From Microvirga sp. 17 mud 1-3 (GTDB lineage Bacteria; Pseudomonadota; Alphaproteobacteria; Rhizobiales; Beijerinckiaceae): DNA of 64,000 bases. The stretch is from positions 1,488,001 to 1,552,000 of the forward strand of contig NZ_CP029481.1 in NCBI RefSeq assembly GCF_003151255.1. Reading direction: 5' to 3'. Shown here in pieces: positions 1-8,669 of the stretch; position 1 is the stretch's first letter, and each line of letters begins with the position of its first letter. The translations under genes were made by a program, and so were the position numbers. Below the pieces are notes generated by a model that ran no database searches, had not been told where the DNA came from, and was given only the letters and a program-made list of their open reading frames with translations.

Positions 1-187
1 GGCACTCTTCCCGCCCGCGGATGAGGCCTTGCCGGATTGCGACCGGTCCGGCTGGCATGCGACGCGGCCGTAGTGCGCGCAGCTCAATACAATTTTCATT
101 GCCCGAAAACTCTACGAGAACTTGTTTACCTTTGGGCAAGCGGTGCCGTTATATTGCAAGTTAAGTATAATCGCCGGGGGAAACGAC

Positions 188-585
188 GTGTCCGAAGAGG
201 AAGTAGAGCTTGTTGCGGAATTGCTCGCTAGGGTCGGCGGCGCCTGGTATCCCGAGCGGACGAAACCGGCCCTGAGACCCGTGAGCAACCGTCATCGCGA
301 GGTTGCACGCCTCATCCTCGATGCGGTCGAGCGATCGAAGGCGGCTGAAGAAGAGGCCCTGGAGACAGGCTCTCCCTCCGATGCGACACCGGAGGGCCGG
401 GCCTTCAGCTTTGCCGGAGAGGACCAGCTCCATGTGGGCGCGACCGTCGTGTATCGCCCCCTGGTGAGAAGAGAGCGCTGACCTGCCGTATCGAGCGGAT
501 GGAGCATGGTCGGGCTTTTCTTGTCCCGGCGCAGCGGGAGGTCGGCTGGGTGTCTGTTCACACACTCCTGCTGCTGGATTCCTGA
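188..585 (+). pseudogene. frameshifted tandem copy of the N-terminal domain of the next gene
   Basis: From a GTG at 188 the frame encodes a SEEEVELVAELLARVGG start that closely matches the start of the protein at 707. The match runs on through NRHREVARLILDAVERSK and a GATVVYRP strand, then hits a stop at 479-481. Removing one base near 470-478 reopens the frame, which continues as TCRIERMEHGRAFLVPAQ and ends at a TGA at 583-585. This again matches the neighbour (ACRVEKMEQGRAYLVPTQ). The copy covers only about 130 residues and lacks the C-terminal half of the neighbour. It therefore looks like a partial tandem duplication that was later frameshifted, unless the single-base shift is a sequencing error. 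Function is unknown. Confidence 0.6.
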
Positions 586-706
586 AGGCCTTTGCGCAGC
601 ATCTTCGTATGCTGAAGTCGTCACCGTCTCTCTGCAGACCGTTTTACGGTTCGTTTTACAGGCGGCTCTATCGTGAAATCATAAAAGACAGGGCGCGGGG
701 GCGGAA

Positions 707-1714
707 TTGTCGGAAGAAGAAGTCGAACTTGTCGCAGAGTTGCTCGCCAAGATCGGCGGCACCTGGAACCCGGAGCGGACGCAGCCGGCATCGCGGATCG
801 TCGGCAATCGCCATCGGGAGGTTGCACGGCTTGTTCTCGATGCGGTCGAGCGCTCCAAGGCGACCAGCCGCGACGTCGAGGAGGATGTCGTATCCGGCGA
901 AGCTTCGGAGGACGATGCGGTCCGCGATGCGAAAGGCAATCGTCTCTATGTCGGCGCGAATGTCGTGTATCAGCCCCCCGGCGACAAGAGGACCCTGGCC
1001 TGCCGTGTCGAGAAGATGGAGCAGGGCCGCGCCTATCTGGTTCCGACCCAACGGGAAATCGGTTGGGTCTCCACCCATACGCTCCTGCCGCTGAAGCCCA
1101 TTCGCGAGGCCGGAGCACCGGCACGCCAGCCGTCGCCAACGGCGACGGAAGTCGGCGGCATTGCTCCTCAGGCGGCCGCTCCCATCAGCGAGCCCATTCT
1201 GTTCAACCCCGCCCTGCCCATGAAGATTGGGGATGCCTCTGTCAGGGTGCAACACTTCTTCAGCTCGATGGGAGATTGGATCGCCTTCCGGCGCTATCCC
1301 GGCGATCGCTACCTGTTCGATCGAAAAGGCAACTGGATCGGCTGGTTTCCATGGGGCGACAACGACATCGTGGATCTCAACGGCCAGTATCTGGGCACCG
1401 TGATGGATGGGAACCGGATCTATCGGAAGATATCGCCTGATCCGGGAAAGCGTGAGGCGGGCTTCATCGTGCATCCGGGTCGCAGCGGCTATGCAGGTTA
1501 TCCGGGCTATACCGCGCATTGCTTGCCCCCATTCGGATTCAAGGATCTCGACATGTCGAAGATCCCGATGGGGCGTCGATTCTGGCTGAAGAGCTACGGC
1601 CGGGGCGATGCTGCCCAGAATCCGAGCCTGTTCTATGCGCTGCTGTCGAAGATCGGCCTCGGTTCATTCGCAAGCTGGCTCGAGCGCATATTCCGGCGCG
1701 GGAAGAAGCCGTAA
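707..1714 (+). CDS. hypothetical protein with C-terminal beta-flower-like repeats
   Basis: The protein has 335 residues, starting at a TTG (707) chosen because the sequence from SEEEVELV onward aligns with the upstream duplicate. Residues 1-45 look helical, and residues 80-130 form a small beta-rich module. A proline/alanine linker follows. From about residue 170 there are short aromatic repeats (DWIAFRRYPGDRYLFD, GNWIGWFPWGDNDIVDLNG, QYLGTVMDGNRIY). This pattern recalls the small four-fold beta-flower domain seen in many hypothetical proteins; that assignment is from memory and tentative. No signal peptide or catalytic motif is visible. The function is unknown. Confidence 0.6.
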   Translation: MSEEEVELVAELLAKIGGTWNPERTQPASRIVGNRHREVARLVLDAVERSKATSRDVEEDVVSGEASEDDAVRDAKGNRLYVGANVVYQPPGDKRTLACRVEKMEQGRAYLVPTQREIGWVSTHTLLPLKPIREAGAPARQPSPTATEVGGIAPQAAAPISEPILFNPALPMKIGDASVRVQHFFSSMGDWIAFRRYPGDRYLFDRKGNWIGWFPWGDNDIVDLNGQYLGTVMDGNRIYRKISPDPGKREAGFIVHPGRSGYAGYPGYTAHCLPPFGFKDLDMSKIPMGRRFWLKSYGRGDAAQNPSLFYALLSKIGLGSFASWLERIFRRGKKP

Positions 1715-1924
1715 AGCGCACCACGCGAGATCCGGCCGGGCGCGTTGCATCTCTCTCGTCAGGTGCCTGAAGCCACCTCACCATCGTGCCGAGAAGGGGT
1801 TTCTTTCCGCCGCCCGATATAGGGGTGATCCTTCCAGGATCCGGACGATCTTTGAAATAAGATTCTATTGATCGAAGCCTCCCTACCGGAGACGCTTGGA
1901 AGCATGACAAGCCAGAAGAGCATC

Positions 1925-2479
1925 ATGCCCCATATCGTCGCCATCTCCGGCAGTCCGACCCTCCGCTCCCGCACGCGCAGCCTCGTCACCGAGATTCAGC
2001 GAAGGATCGTGCAGGAGACCGGCGCCGGGGCGGGTCTTGTCGACATCGCCGAACTGGTGCCTAGCCTGATGGTGCGCACGCGCGAGCAGGCGTCACCCAG
2101 CTTGGAGGATGCGCTGGCCTCAGTGGAGCGGGCCGATCTGCTCGTGGTCGCATCGCCCGTCTACAAGGGATCCTATACGGGCCTGTTCAAGCATTTCATG
2201 GATCTCGTCGACTACAAGTCCCTGGCAGGCGTGCCCGTGGCGCTCCTTGCGACGGGCGGATCGGATCGACATGCCCTCGTGATCGATCACCAGCTGCGGC
2301 CGCTTTTCGGGTTCTTCAATGCGCAGACCTTGCCGACCGGCGTGTTCCTGTCCGATGCCTCGTTCGTCGACGGGCGCATCGAGGATCCGGCGCTGCAGCG
2401 GCGGCTCTCCGTCCTCGTCCGCGAAAGTGCGGACGCCGTGCGGCTCCGCGTGGCATCGGGTGGACTCAAGGCTGCGTAG
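1925..2479 (+). CDS. NADPH-dependent FMN reductase, luciferase-partner type
   Basis: This is a 184-residue flavodoxin-fold reductase of the MsuE/SsuE group. The N-terminal HIVAISGSPTLRSRT motif is the FMN phosphate-binding loop, and ASPVYKGSYTGLFKHFMDL is the typical flavin-contacting segment near residue 80. Proteins of this group supply reduced FMN to two-component luciferase-like monooxygenases. Such a monooxygenase lies in the operon at 3378-11037, so the two probably work together. The ATG at 1925 puts the flavin loop at the very N-terminus, as is usual; an in-frame ATG at 1904 is an alternative. It is separated from its likely partner operon by a convergent regulator gene. It resembles the family I remember as the LLM-partnered FMN reductases (CE1759 type). 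Confidence 0.85.
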   Translation: MPHIVAISGSPTLRSRTRSLVTEIQRRIVQETGAGAGLVDIAELVPSLMVRTREQASPSLEDALASVERADLLVVASPVYKGSYTGLFKHFMDLVDYKSLAGVPVALLATGGSDRHALVIDHQLRPLFGFFNAQTLPTGVFLSDASFVDGRIEDPALQRRLSVLVRESADAVRLRVASGGLKAA

Positions 2480-2493
2480 TCCGCGAGGATTGC

Positions 2494-2955
2494 TCAGCCC
2501 TGAGCCGCGAGCGAATAGGCAGTGGTCGATTTGACTCGCTGCATGGCGAAGCGGGACGTCACGTTCTTGAGCGGGATTTCGTCGATCAGCCGCTTGTAGA
2601 AGCGGTCATAGGCGGCCATGTCGGACACGACGACGCGCAGCATGTAGTCCACGTCGCCCGCCATCCGGTAGAACTCCATCACCTCCGGCATGGCGGACAC
2701 GAATTCGGCAAAACGCTGCAGCCATTGCCCCGAATGGTCCGACGTCTCGATGGAGACGAAGACGGTCAACCCAAGGCCGACCTTCTCGGGATCGACGATC
2801 GCAACCCGCCGTTGGATGACGCCTGTCGCTTCCAGCCGCTGAATCCGTTTCCAGCACGGTGTCTGGGAGAGATTGATCCGTTGGGCCAGTTCCGCGATCG
2901 AGATGCTCGCATCTTCCTGCAGAATGGTCAGAATTTTGATATCGGTGGCATCCAT
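2494..2955 (-). CDS. Lrp/AsnC family transcriptional regulator
   Basis: The protein has 153 residues. An N-terminal winged helix-turn-helix (DATDIKILTILQEDASISIAELAQRINLSQTPCWKRIQRL) is followed by the alpha/beta RAM ligand-binding domain, which includes the V.EFYRMAGDVDYMLRVVV signature of Lrp proteins. It is convergent with the FMN reductase (15-bp gap) and divergent from the ABC transporter/monooxygenase operon starting at 3378. It is therefore the obvious candidate regulator of that operon and of itself. A palindromic AT-rich sequence lies just upstream of its own start. The effector, probably an amino acid or a related small molecule, cannot be read from sequence. Confidence 0.93.
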   Translation of the reverse strand: MDATDIKILTILQEDASISIAELAQRINLSQTPCWKRIQRLEATGVIQRRVAIVDPEKVGLGLTVFVSIETSDHSGQWLQRFAEFVSAMPEVMEFYRMAGDVDYMLRVVVSDMAAYDRFYKRLIDEIPLKNVTSRFAMQRVKSTTAYSLAAQG

Positions 2956-3377
2956 CTCTTATTCAGGCCTAGTGTAGAGAATAATTCTCGCTTTCTCTTG
3001 AAAGTGAGAAAAAATTTCATATGATGCGCGAAACGGCATCGTGGAAGATAAAATTATTCTACCTTGACCAATGGGTACGTCAATCGTGGCCGACCATGCC
3101 TCGGGCAGAACCAGTTCTCCCTGAGAGCCTCTGACAGGCTCCAGGACTGTTCTATGTAAAGAACGGAAACGGGTCCGGCTGCACCGCTTTCTCTCTTGAT
3201 TCATCTGCGGATTCGACGAATTTTGATGCAACGAACATTTCATCTCTCGGAGCAGCCCTGAAGAGAAGGATTTACTCGGACGGTTCGTTCTAAAAAAAGA
3301 ACGTTCCCGTTGCCGTTTGGGGCGTCTCTCGGGATAATTCTCCGGTCTTTCGGCGATCCAGCCAAGCACGCAGGGGA
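2956..3377. promoter_or_regulatory. divergent control region with Lrp-type palindrome
   Basis: This is a 422-bp gene-free stretch between the divergent Lrp-type regulator and the ABC transporter operon. GAGAATAATTCTC at 2977-2989 is a perfect 6-bp inverted repeat around one central base, and it lies 22 bases from the regulator start. A related half-site, reading GGTAGAATAATTTT on the minus strand, lies at 3050-3063. These are good candidates for Lrp binding and autoregulation. The rest shows no convincing gene. Confidence 0.45.
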
Positions 3378-5051
3378 ATGATCGTGTCGCTCACCAATCG
3401 CTTCAAAAACAGGCCTGTCCTCGCTGCCGCCGCAGGTGCCGTCTTCCTGACGGGTTCGTTGACATGGGGCAGCGTCACGAAGGCCGCCGGCGCAAGTGAG
3501 ACGCCGGTCAAGGGCGGCACGCTGGTTTATCTGGAGCAGCAGCCTCATACGAATCTCTATCCGCCTGCCGGCGGCTTTTATCCGAATGGCGGCATCCTCA
3601 ACCAGATCACCGACAAGCTGACCTACCAGAATCCCGAGACTCTCGAAATCGAGCCCTGGATCGCAGAATCATGGACGGTCAATGCCGATGCGACCGAGTA
3701 CACGTTCAAGATCCGCAAGGGCGTTACGTTCTCGGACGGAACGCCGCTCGATGCCGCTGCCGTGGCGAAAAATTACGACGTTTACGGGCGCGGCAGCAAG
3801 GACCTGAAGCTTCCGATCTCGGAAGTGATCAACAATTACGACCGCAGCGAGGTGATCGATCCGCAAACCGTCAAATTCTACTTCAAGAAACCGTCGCCCG
3901 GCTTCCTGCAGGGAACGTCCGTGATCGGCTCCGGTCTCGTCTCGCTCGCGACGCTTGCGCTGCCCTATGAGGCCCTTGGCGATGCCACGAAGATCATCGG
4001 CTCCGGACCCTTCGTGGTGGCGGCTGAAACGTTAGGGCGGGAACTCACGCTTAATGCGCGGACCGACTACAATTGGGGACCGGCCAAGCTCGCGCAGCAG
4101 GGCCGGGCTTATCTCGACACCATCAAGTACATCATCACGCCCGAGGACAGCGTGCGCATCGGCGCGCTGCTGGCCGGGCAGGCCGACGTCATTCGCCAGG
4201 TCCAGGCCTATGACGAAAAGCAGGTCGAGGACGAAGGGTATCTCATCTACGCGCCTTCCACACGGGGCGTGAACAACAGCGTCGTGTTCCGCCCCGACAA
4301 TCCACTCGTTGCCGATATCCGCGTACGCCGCGCCTTGCTGCACGCGACCAATGCGGACGAGATCGTCTCGACCCTGTTCTCTGCCAACTACCCGAAGGCC
4401 ACGTCCATCATCGCCAAGACGGCCCTCGGCTATGTCGACCTGTCGTCCAGGCTTTCCTATGATCTCGAGAAGGCCAAGGCGCTGCTCGACGAGGCAGGCT
4501 GGAAAGAGGGCACGAACGGCCTTCGTCAGAAGGACGGTCAGGTCCTGGAGCTGACGGCCTATGAATCCCTGCCGCAGCCGCAGAACAAGGAGACGCTGCA
4601 GCTGGTCTCCCAGCAATGGGGCAAGATCGGCGTGAAGCTGAATGTTCTCACGGCCGATTCAGGCAGCGCGACGGTGAACAATCTCGATCCTGCAAAGGCG
4701 CCCGTGTCCCCCGCCATGGTCGGCCGTGCCGATCCCGACGTGATTAAGAGCCAGTATTATCCGACGAACCGGAACGTGCTGCTGCAGAAAGGCGGCAACA
4801 GCGACAAGGTCCAGACCTTCCTGGACGAGAAGCTGAACACGCTCCTCGACAACCTGGCGTCCGAGCCGGATCGCGCAAAACGCCTCGCCATTGCGGGTGA
4901 TGTGCAGGCCTATGTCGTCGATCAGGCCTACGCCATTCCGATCTTCGAGGAGCCGCAGGCCTTTGCGGCCGCCCCTTACGTGAAAGGCCTGTCGTTCGAG
5001 GCCGTCGGACGTCCCAGTTTCTACGGCACCTGGCTCGCGCCGCGTCACTAA
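3378..5051 (+). CDS. ABC transporter substrate-binding protein, peptide/opine/nickel (SBP_bac_5) family
   Basis: The protein has 557 residues with an N-terminal hydrophobic signal segment (residues about 10-36, ending near TKAAGAS), so it should be periplasmic. The mature part starts VKGGTLVYLEQQPHTNLYP and contains the family motif WTVNADATEYTFKIRKGVTFSDGTPLDAAAVAKNY around residues 95-135. The length fits DppA/OppA-like proteins. It is the first gene of an operon with two permeases, a fused ATPase, a luciferase-like monooxygenase and two CMD-domain proteins. I recall this arrangement as a conserved cluster (KPN_01854-type binding protein) of unknown substrate. A GC-rich hairpin follows the gene, which would favour high expression of this component. 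Confidence 0.9.
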   Translation: MIVSLTNRFKNRPVLAAAAGAVFLTGSLTWGSVTKAAGASETPVKGGTLVYLEQQPHTNLYPPAGGFYPNGGILNQITDKLTYQNPETLEIEPWIAESWTVNADATEYTFKIRKGVTFSDGTPLDAAAVAKNYDVYGRGSKDLKLPISEVINNYDRSEVIDPQTVKFYFKKPSPGFLQGTSVIGSGLVSLATLALPYEALGDATKIIGSGPFVVAAETLGRELTLNARTDYNWGPAKLAQQGRAYLDTIKYIITPEDSVRIGALLAGQADVIRQVQAYDEKQVEDEGYLIYAPSTRGVNNSVVFRPDNPLVADIRVRRALLHATNADEIVSTLFSANYPKATSIIAKTALGYVDLSSRLSYDLEKAKALLDEAGWKEGTNGLRQKDGQVLELTAYESLPQPQNKETLQLVSQQWGKIGVKLNVLTADSGSATVNNLDPAKAPVSPAMVGRADPDVIKSQYYPTNRNVLLQKGGNSDKVQTFLDEKLNTLLDNLASEPDRAKRLAIAGDVQAYVVDQAYAIPIFEEPQAFAAAPYVKGLSFEAVGRPSFYGTWLAPRH

Positions 5052-5060
5052 TCGTTGCCT

Positions 5061-5083
5061 GGGCCGGCCTCTAAAGCCGGCCC
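5061..5083 (+). terminator. intercistronic hairpin after the binding-protein gene
   Basis: GGGCCGGC (5061-5068) pairs with GCCGGCCC (5076-5083) around the loop CTCTAAA. There is no T-tract, so it is more likely an mRNA-stabilising or attenuating hairpin than a full terminator. Such hairpins are common between binding-protein and permease genes. Confidence 0.5.
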
Positions 5084-5107
5084 CCACGCTCTCAGGCAGG
5101 ATCTCTC

Positions 5108-6052
5108 ATGTCGCGCTATGTGATCGGACGTGTCGGACAGGCTCTGCTCGTGCTCTGGGCAGCCTTCACGGTGTCCTTTGTCCTTCTCCAGGCATTGCCC
5201 GGCGATGCCATCCTCATCAAGTTCCTGAATCCGGAGTTGGGGCTGGGCCCGGAGCAGATTGCGGAGATCCGCGCCTCCTATGGGGCGGATGTGCCGCTCC
5301 TGTCCCAATATCTGCACAGCATCGTCAATTTCCTGTCCGGTGAGTTCGGCTATTCCGTGCAGGCCGGCGTGCCTGTGGGCGACCTTCTGCTCGCCAAGCT
5401 GCCGCCGAGCCTGTGGCTGGCGACGCTCGGCTTTCTGCTCGCGACGATCCTCGCCGTCTCGATAGCCGTCCTCTCGACCCTCGCCCCGTTTGCGTGGCTG
5501 CGCTCCCTGATCCAATCCGTGCCATCCCTGTTCGTGTCCACGCCGGTGTTCTGGCTCGGGATCCTGCTGATCCAGGTCTTCTCGTTCCAGCTCAGGCTGA
5601 TCCCGGTCATCAATCCGGGCCCATGGGAGGCCCTCATCCTTCCCGTGCTGACTCTCGCAGTGCCGATCTCGGCGCCTCTCGCCCAGATCCTGATCCGCAA
5701 CATCGACGAGGTCATGACCGAGCCCTTCATCGCGGTCGCCCGCGCGAAGGGCGCCTCGCGCAGCTGGGTTTTGTGGAAGCATGTGGCGAAGAACGCCATC
5801 CTTCCGACCCTGACCATCGGCGGCATCCTGTTCGGAGAGCTTTTGGCCGGCGCCGTCGTCACGGAAGCCGTCTTCGGCCTGAACGGCATCGGCGGACTCA
5901 CGCAGCGCGCCGTGGGCAGCCAGGACATCGCCGTCCTTCAGGCGCTCGTCGTGTTCTCGGCGGTGGCTTTCGTACTCATCAATTTGGCCGTGGATCTCCT
6001 CTATCCGGTTTTCGATCCGCGTCTGCGCATCAGAGAAAGGGCTGCTGCATGA
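5108..6052 (+). CDS. ABC transporter permease, DppB/OppB-like
   Basis: The protein has 314 residues and about six membrane helices, with the N-terminal RVGQALLVLWAAFTVSFVLLQALPGD typical of DppB-type permeases. The EAA-loop is present near residues 205-225 (IAVARAKGASRSWVLWKHVAKNAILPTL). Its stop overlaps the start of the second permease (ATGA at 6049-6052), showing translational coupling. It forms the inner-membrane channel with the next gene product for the unknown substrate bound by the protein at 3378. Confidence 0.93.
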   Translation: MSRYVIGRVGQALLVLWAAFTVSFVLLQALPGDAILIKFLNPELGLGPEQIAEIRASYGADVPLLSQYLHSIVNFLSGEFGYSVQAGVPVGDLLLAKLPPSLWLATLGFLLATILAVSIAVLSTLAPFAWLRSLIQSVPSLFVSTPVFWLGILLIQVFSFQLRLIPVINPGPWEALILPVLTLAVPISAPLAQILIRNIDEVMTEPFIAVARAKGASRSWVLWKHVAKNAILPTLTIGGILFGELLAGAVVTEAVFGLNGIGGLTQRAVGSQDIAVLQALVVFSAVAFVLINLAVDLLYPVFDPRLRIRERAAA

Positions 6053-6972
6053 CCAGCATGAACACCACAGGGCGAAGCCTGCTGCAGAACGATGCAGGTG
6101 TGCTGGAGGGTTCTTCCCGGGTCTTCGCGGCTGGCCATGTCGGCAACCTGTCAGGCCTGCAATGGCTTGCAAGCCTCCGCGGCATCAAGCCCGGCCTCGT
6201 GCTCGCATGGTCCGTGATCGCCATTGTCGTCCTGTGGGGGCTCCTTCCTCATTGGTTCACGAGCTACAGCGGGACAGTCGGGGTCGCCCGGCAGCAGCTT
6301 CGCGCGCCCAGTGCAGACCATTGGCTCGGCACGGATGCCCTGGGTCGCGACCTTCTCGCCCGCATCATCTACGGCACCAGCCAGTCGCTCTCGGGAGCCA
6401 TCGTCGCTGTCGGTGTCGGCCTTCTGGTCGGCACTGCGCTCGGCCTTGTCGCGGGTTCGGCCCGAGGCAAGGTGGAGAGCGTCGTCATGCGGGGCGTCGA
6501 TGTCCTGCTCTCGATCCCGCAGCTCCTTCTGTCGCTGAGCATCGTCATCCTGCTCGGTTTCGGCACCGTCAATGCCGCCATCGCGGTGGGCGTGACCTCC
6601 ATCGCCAGCTTCGCGCGGCTCGCCCGCTCGGAAGTCGTGCGGGTGCGCGCCAGCGACTATGTGGAGGCCGCCTTCGGCAGCGGCGGAACGTTTCTCCGCG
6701 TGCTGCTGCGCCACATCCTTCCGAACTCCCTGACCTCCGTCATCGCACTCGCTGCCCTGCAGTTCGGATCGGCCATCCTGGCCATCTCGACCCTGGGCTT
6801 CCTGGGCTACGGCGCGCCTCCGCCCACGCCCGAATGGGGCCTGCTGATTGCCGAGGGGCGGAACTACATCGCGCGCGCATGGTGGCTGACGACCGCTCCG
6901 GGCCTTGTCGTGATCCTCGTCGTGCTGTCCGCGAACCGCATCAGCCGGTCCTTCGGAAAGGCCGGAGCATGA
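6049..6972 (+). CDS. ABC transporter permease, DppC/OppC-like
   Basis: The protein has 307 residues. The start is the ATG at 6049, which overlaps the previous stop; it gives an N-terminus of normal DppC size, whereas the open frame reaches much further upstream without meaning. It carries the DppC signature HWLGTDALGRDLLARIIYG near residues 88-106 and the EAA-loop (ASDYVEAAFGSGGTFLRVLLRHILPN). There are five to six membrane helices. It again overlaps the next gene by four bases (ATGA at 6969-6972). Confidence 0.93.
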   Translation: MTSMNTTGRSLLQNDAGVLEGSSRVFAAGHVGNLSGLQWLASLRGIKPGLVLAWSVIAIVVLWGLLPHWFTSYSGTVGVARQQLRAPSADHWLGTDALGRDLLARIIYGTSQSLSGAIVAVGVGLLVGTALGLVAGSARGKVESVVMRGVDVLLSIPQLLLSLSIVILLGFGTVNAAIAVGVTSIASFARLARSEVVRVRASDYVEAAFGSGGTFLRVLLRHILPNSLTSVIALAALQFGSAILAISTLGFLGYGAPPPTPEWGLLIAEGRNYIARAWWLTTAPGLVVILVVLSANRISRSFGKAGA

Positions 6973-8669
6973 GCGCAAAGCAAGCCCTCGTCCCGGCCGT
7001 GCCCGGTGCCCGGGACGTGCCGGTTCTCGAGATCGCCGATCTCGCGGTTTCCTATCGGGGCGATACCGGGTTCCAGCCTGTGGTGCACGGTGTCTCGCTC
7101 CAGGTAAGACCGGGCGAGATCGTCGCCCTCGTCGGGGAATCGGGTTCCGGCAAGACCACGACCGCGCAGGCCGTCATCGGTCTCCTGGCCGAGAACGGAC
7201 GCGTCGATTCCGGAGCGATCAGGCTCAACGGCACCGACATCGCGGGCTGGTCGCAGACGCGTCTCGACACCGTTCGCGGCCGCAGGATCAGCCTGATCCC
7301 GCAGGATCCAACGAGTTCGCTGAACCCTGTCAAGACCATCGGTGCGCAGATCGCCGAAGTGTTCCGCATCCACCGGCAGGGCAGCCGGGGCGAGGTCGAG
7401 AAACACGTCATCGATCTCCTGGCCCGCGTTGGCCTTTCGCAGCCGGAGCTGCGGGCCCGGCAATACCCTCATGAGCTCTCGGGCGGCATGCGCCAGCGCG
7501 TGCTGATCGCCATCGCGATTGCCCTGCGGCCGGCCCTGATCATTGCGGACGAGCCCACCAGCGCCCTCGACGTCACCGTACAGAAGCGCATCCTCGATCT
7601 CATCGACGGGCTTCGTGAGGAATTCGGCACCGCGGTGCTGCTCGTAACGCACGATCTGGGCGTGGCGGCCGACAGGGCCGACCGTCTCGTCGTCCTGAAG
7701 GGCGGGCGCATTCAGGAGCAGGGGCCGACGGACGCGATCCTGGCCGCGCCCCGCAGCGAGTATACGCGAAAGCTCCTGGCCGATGCTCCGTCATTGGCGA
7801 AGGCTCAGACATTTCCTCGAACGGCAGGTTTTCGGAGGAGCGACGGCGACCCTGTCGTCATTGTCGAGAACCTCGTTCAGGATTTCCCCGTCGATCACGG
7901 GCCGCGGAAGACCTTCAGGGCGGTCGACGGCGTCTCGTTCAAGGTCGAACGTGGAACGACCCACGCCATCGTGGGTGAGTCCGGTTCCGGCAAAACGACG
8001 ACGGCGCGCAGCATCGTCGGCTTCCAGAAACCCACATCCGGGCGGATCCTGGTCGACGGGATCGACATCACATCCCTGCGCGGCGAGGCCCTCCGCCAAT
8101 TCCGCCGGTCGATCCAGCTCGTCTATCAGAACCCCTTCGCGTCGCTTGATCCGCTCCAGACCATCTTCCGGATCGTCGAGGAGCCTCTCCTCAATTTCGG
8201 TTCTGTGCCGAGGGAGGAGCGAGCCAGAAAAGTCCAGGCCATCGTCGAGCGGGTCGGCCTGCCGCTGTCTGTGCTGTCTCGCAAGCCGCGGGCTCTGTCG
8301 GGAGGGCAGCGGCAGCGCGTAGCCATCGCGCGTGCCCTCGTGCTGGAGCCGAAGGTGCTGGTCCTGGACGAGGCCGTCTCGGCTCTCGATGTGACCGTGC
8401 AGGCGCAGATTCTGGCGCTCCTCGACGAACTCCAGCGCGATCTCGGCCTGACCTACCTGTTCATCTCCCATGATCTGGCCGTGGTCCGCCAGATCTCCGA
8501 CACGGTGTCCGTTCTCCAGGGCGGCCGCCAGGTCGATGCCGGAACCGTGGAGGATGTGTTCCTGCGCCCCGGCAGCCCCTACACGCGCGAGCTCATCGCG
8601 GCCATTCCCGGCCGGCGCAAGGCCGACCGGCGTGACGTTTCACCCGCTTTCATCGGAGCAGATTCATGA
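6969..8669 (+). CDS. ABC transporter ATP-binding protein, two fused NBDs (DppD-DppF type)
   Basis: The protein has 566 residues with two complete nucleotide-binding domains. NBD1 has Walker A GESGSGKTTTAQ, signature LSGGMRQR and Walker B LIIADEPTSALD. NBD2 has Walker A GESGSGKTTTARS, signature LSGGQRQR and Walker B VLVLDEAVSALD, where V replaces the usual proline-threonine style. Tandem fusion of the D and F ATPases is common in this transporter family. It overlaps the permease upstream and the monooxygenase gene downstream by four bases each, so all are cotranscribed and translationally coupled. Confidence 0.95.
   Translation: MSAKQALVPAVPGARDVPVLEIADLAVSYRGDTGFQPVVHGVSLQVRPGEIVALVGESGSGKTTTAQAVIGLLAENGRVDSGAIRLNGTDIAGWSQTRLDTVRGRRISLIPQDPTSSLNPVKTIGAQIAEVFRIHRQGSRGEVEKHVIDLLARVGLSQPELRARQYPHELSGGMRQRVLIAIAIALRPALIIADEPTSALDVTVQKRILDLIDGLREEFGTAVLLVTHDLGVAADRADRLVVLKGGRIQEQGPTDAILAAPRSEYTRKLLADAPSLAKAQTFPRTAGFRRSDGDPVVIVENLVQDFPVDHGPRKTFRAVDGVSFKVERGTTHAIVGESGSGKTTTARSIVGFQKPTSGRILVDGIDITSLRGEALRQFRRSIQLVYQNPFASLDPLQTIFRIVEEPLLNFGSVPREERARKVQAIVERVGLPLSVLSRKPRALSGGQRQRVAIARALVLEPKVLVLDEAVSALDVTVQAQILALLDELQRDLGLTYLFISHDLAVVRQISDTVSVLQGGRQVDAGTVEDVFLRPGSPYTRELIAAIPGRRKADRRDVSPAFIGADS

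Noticed and set aside
2959..3369. 136-codon open frame on the minus strand upstream of the Lrp gene
   Set aside because: It has no recognisable sequence and lies across the divergent promoter region.
5048..6172. 374-codon open frame on the minus strand
   Set aside because: It lies opposite the two permease genes and is rich in Asp, Arg, His and Gln, as expected from reading membrane-protein genes backwards.
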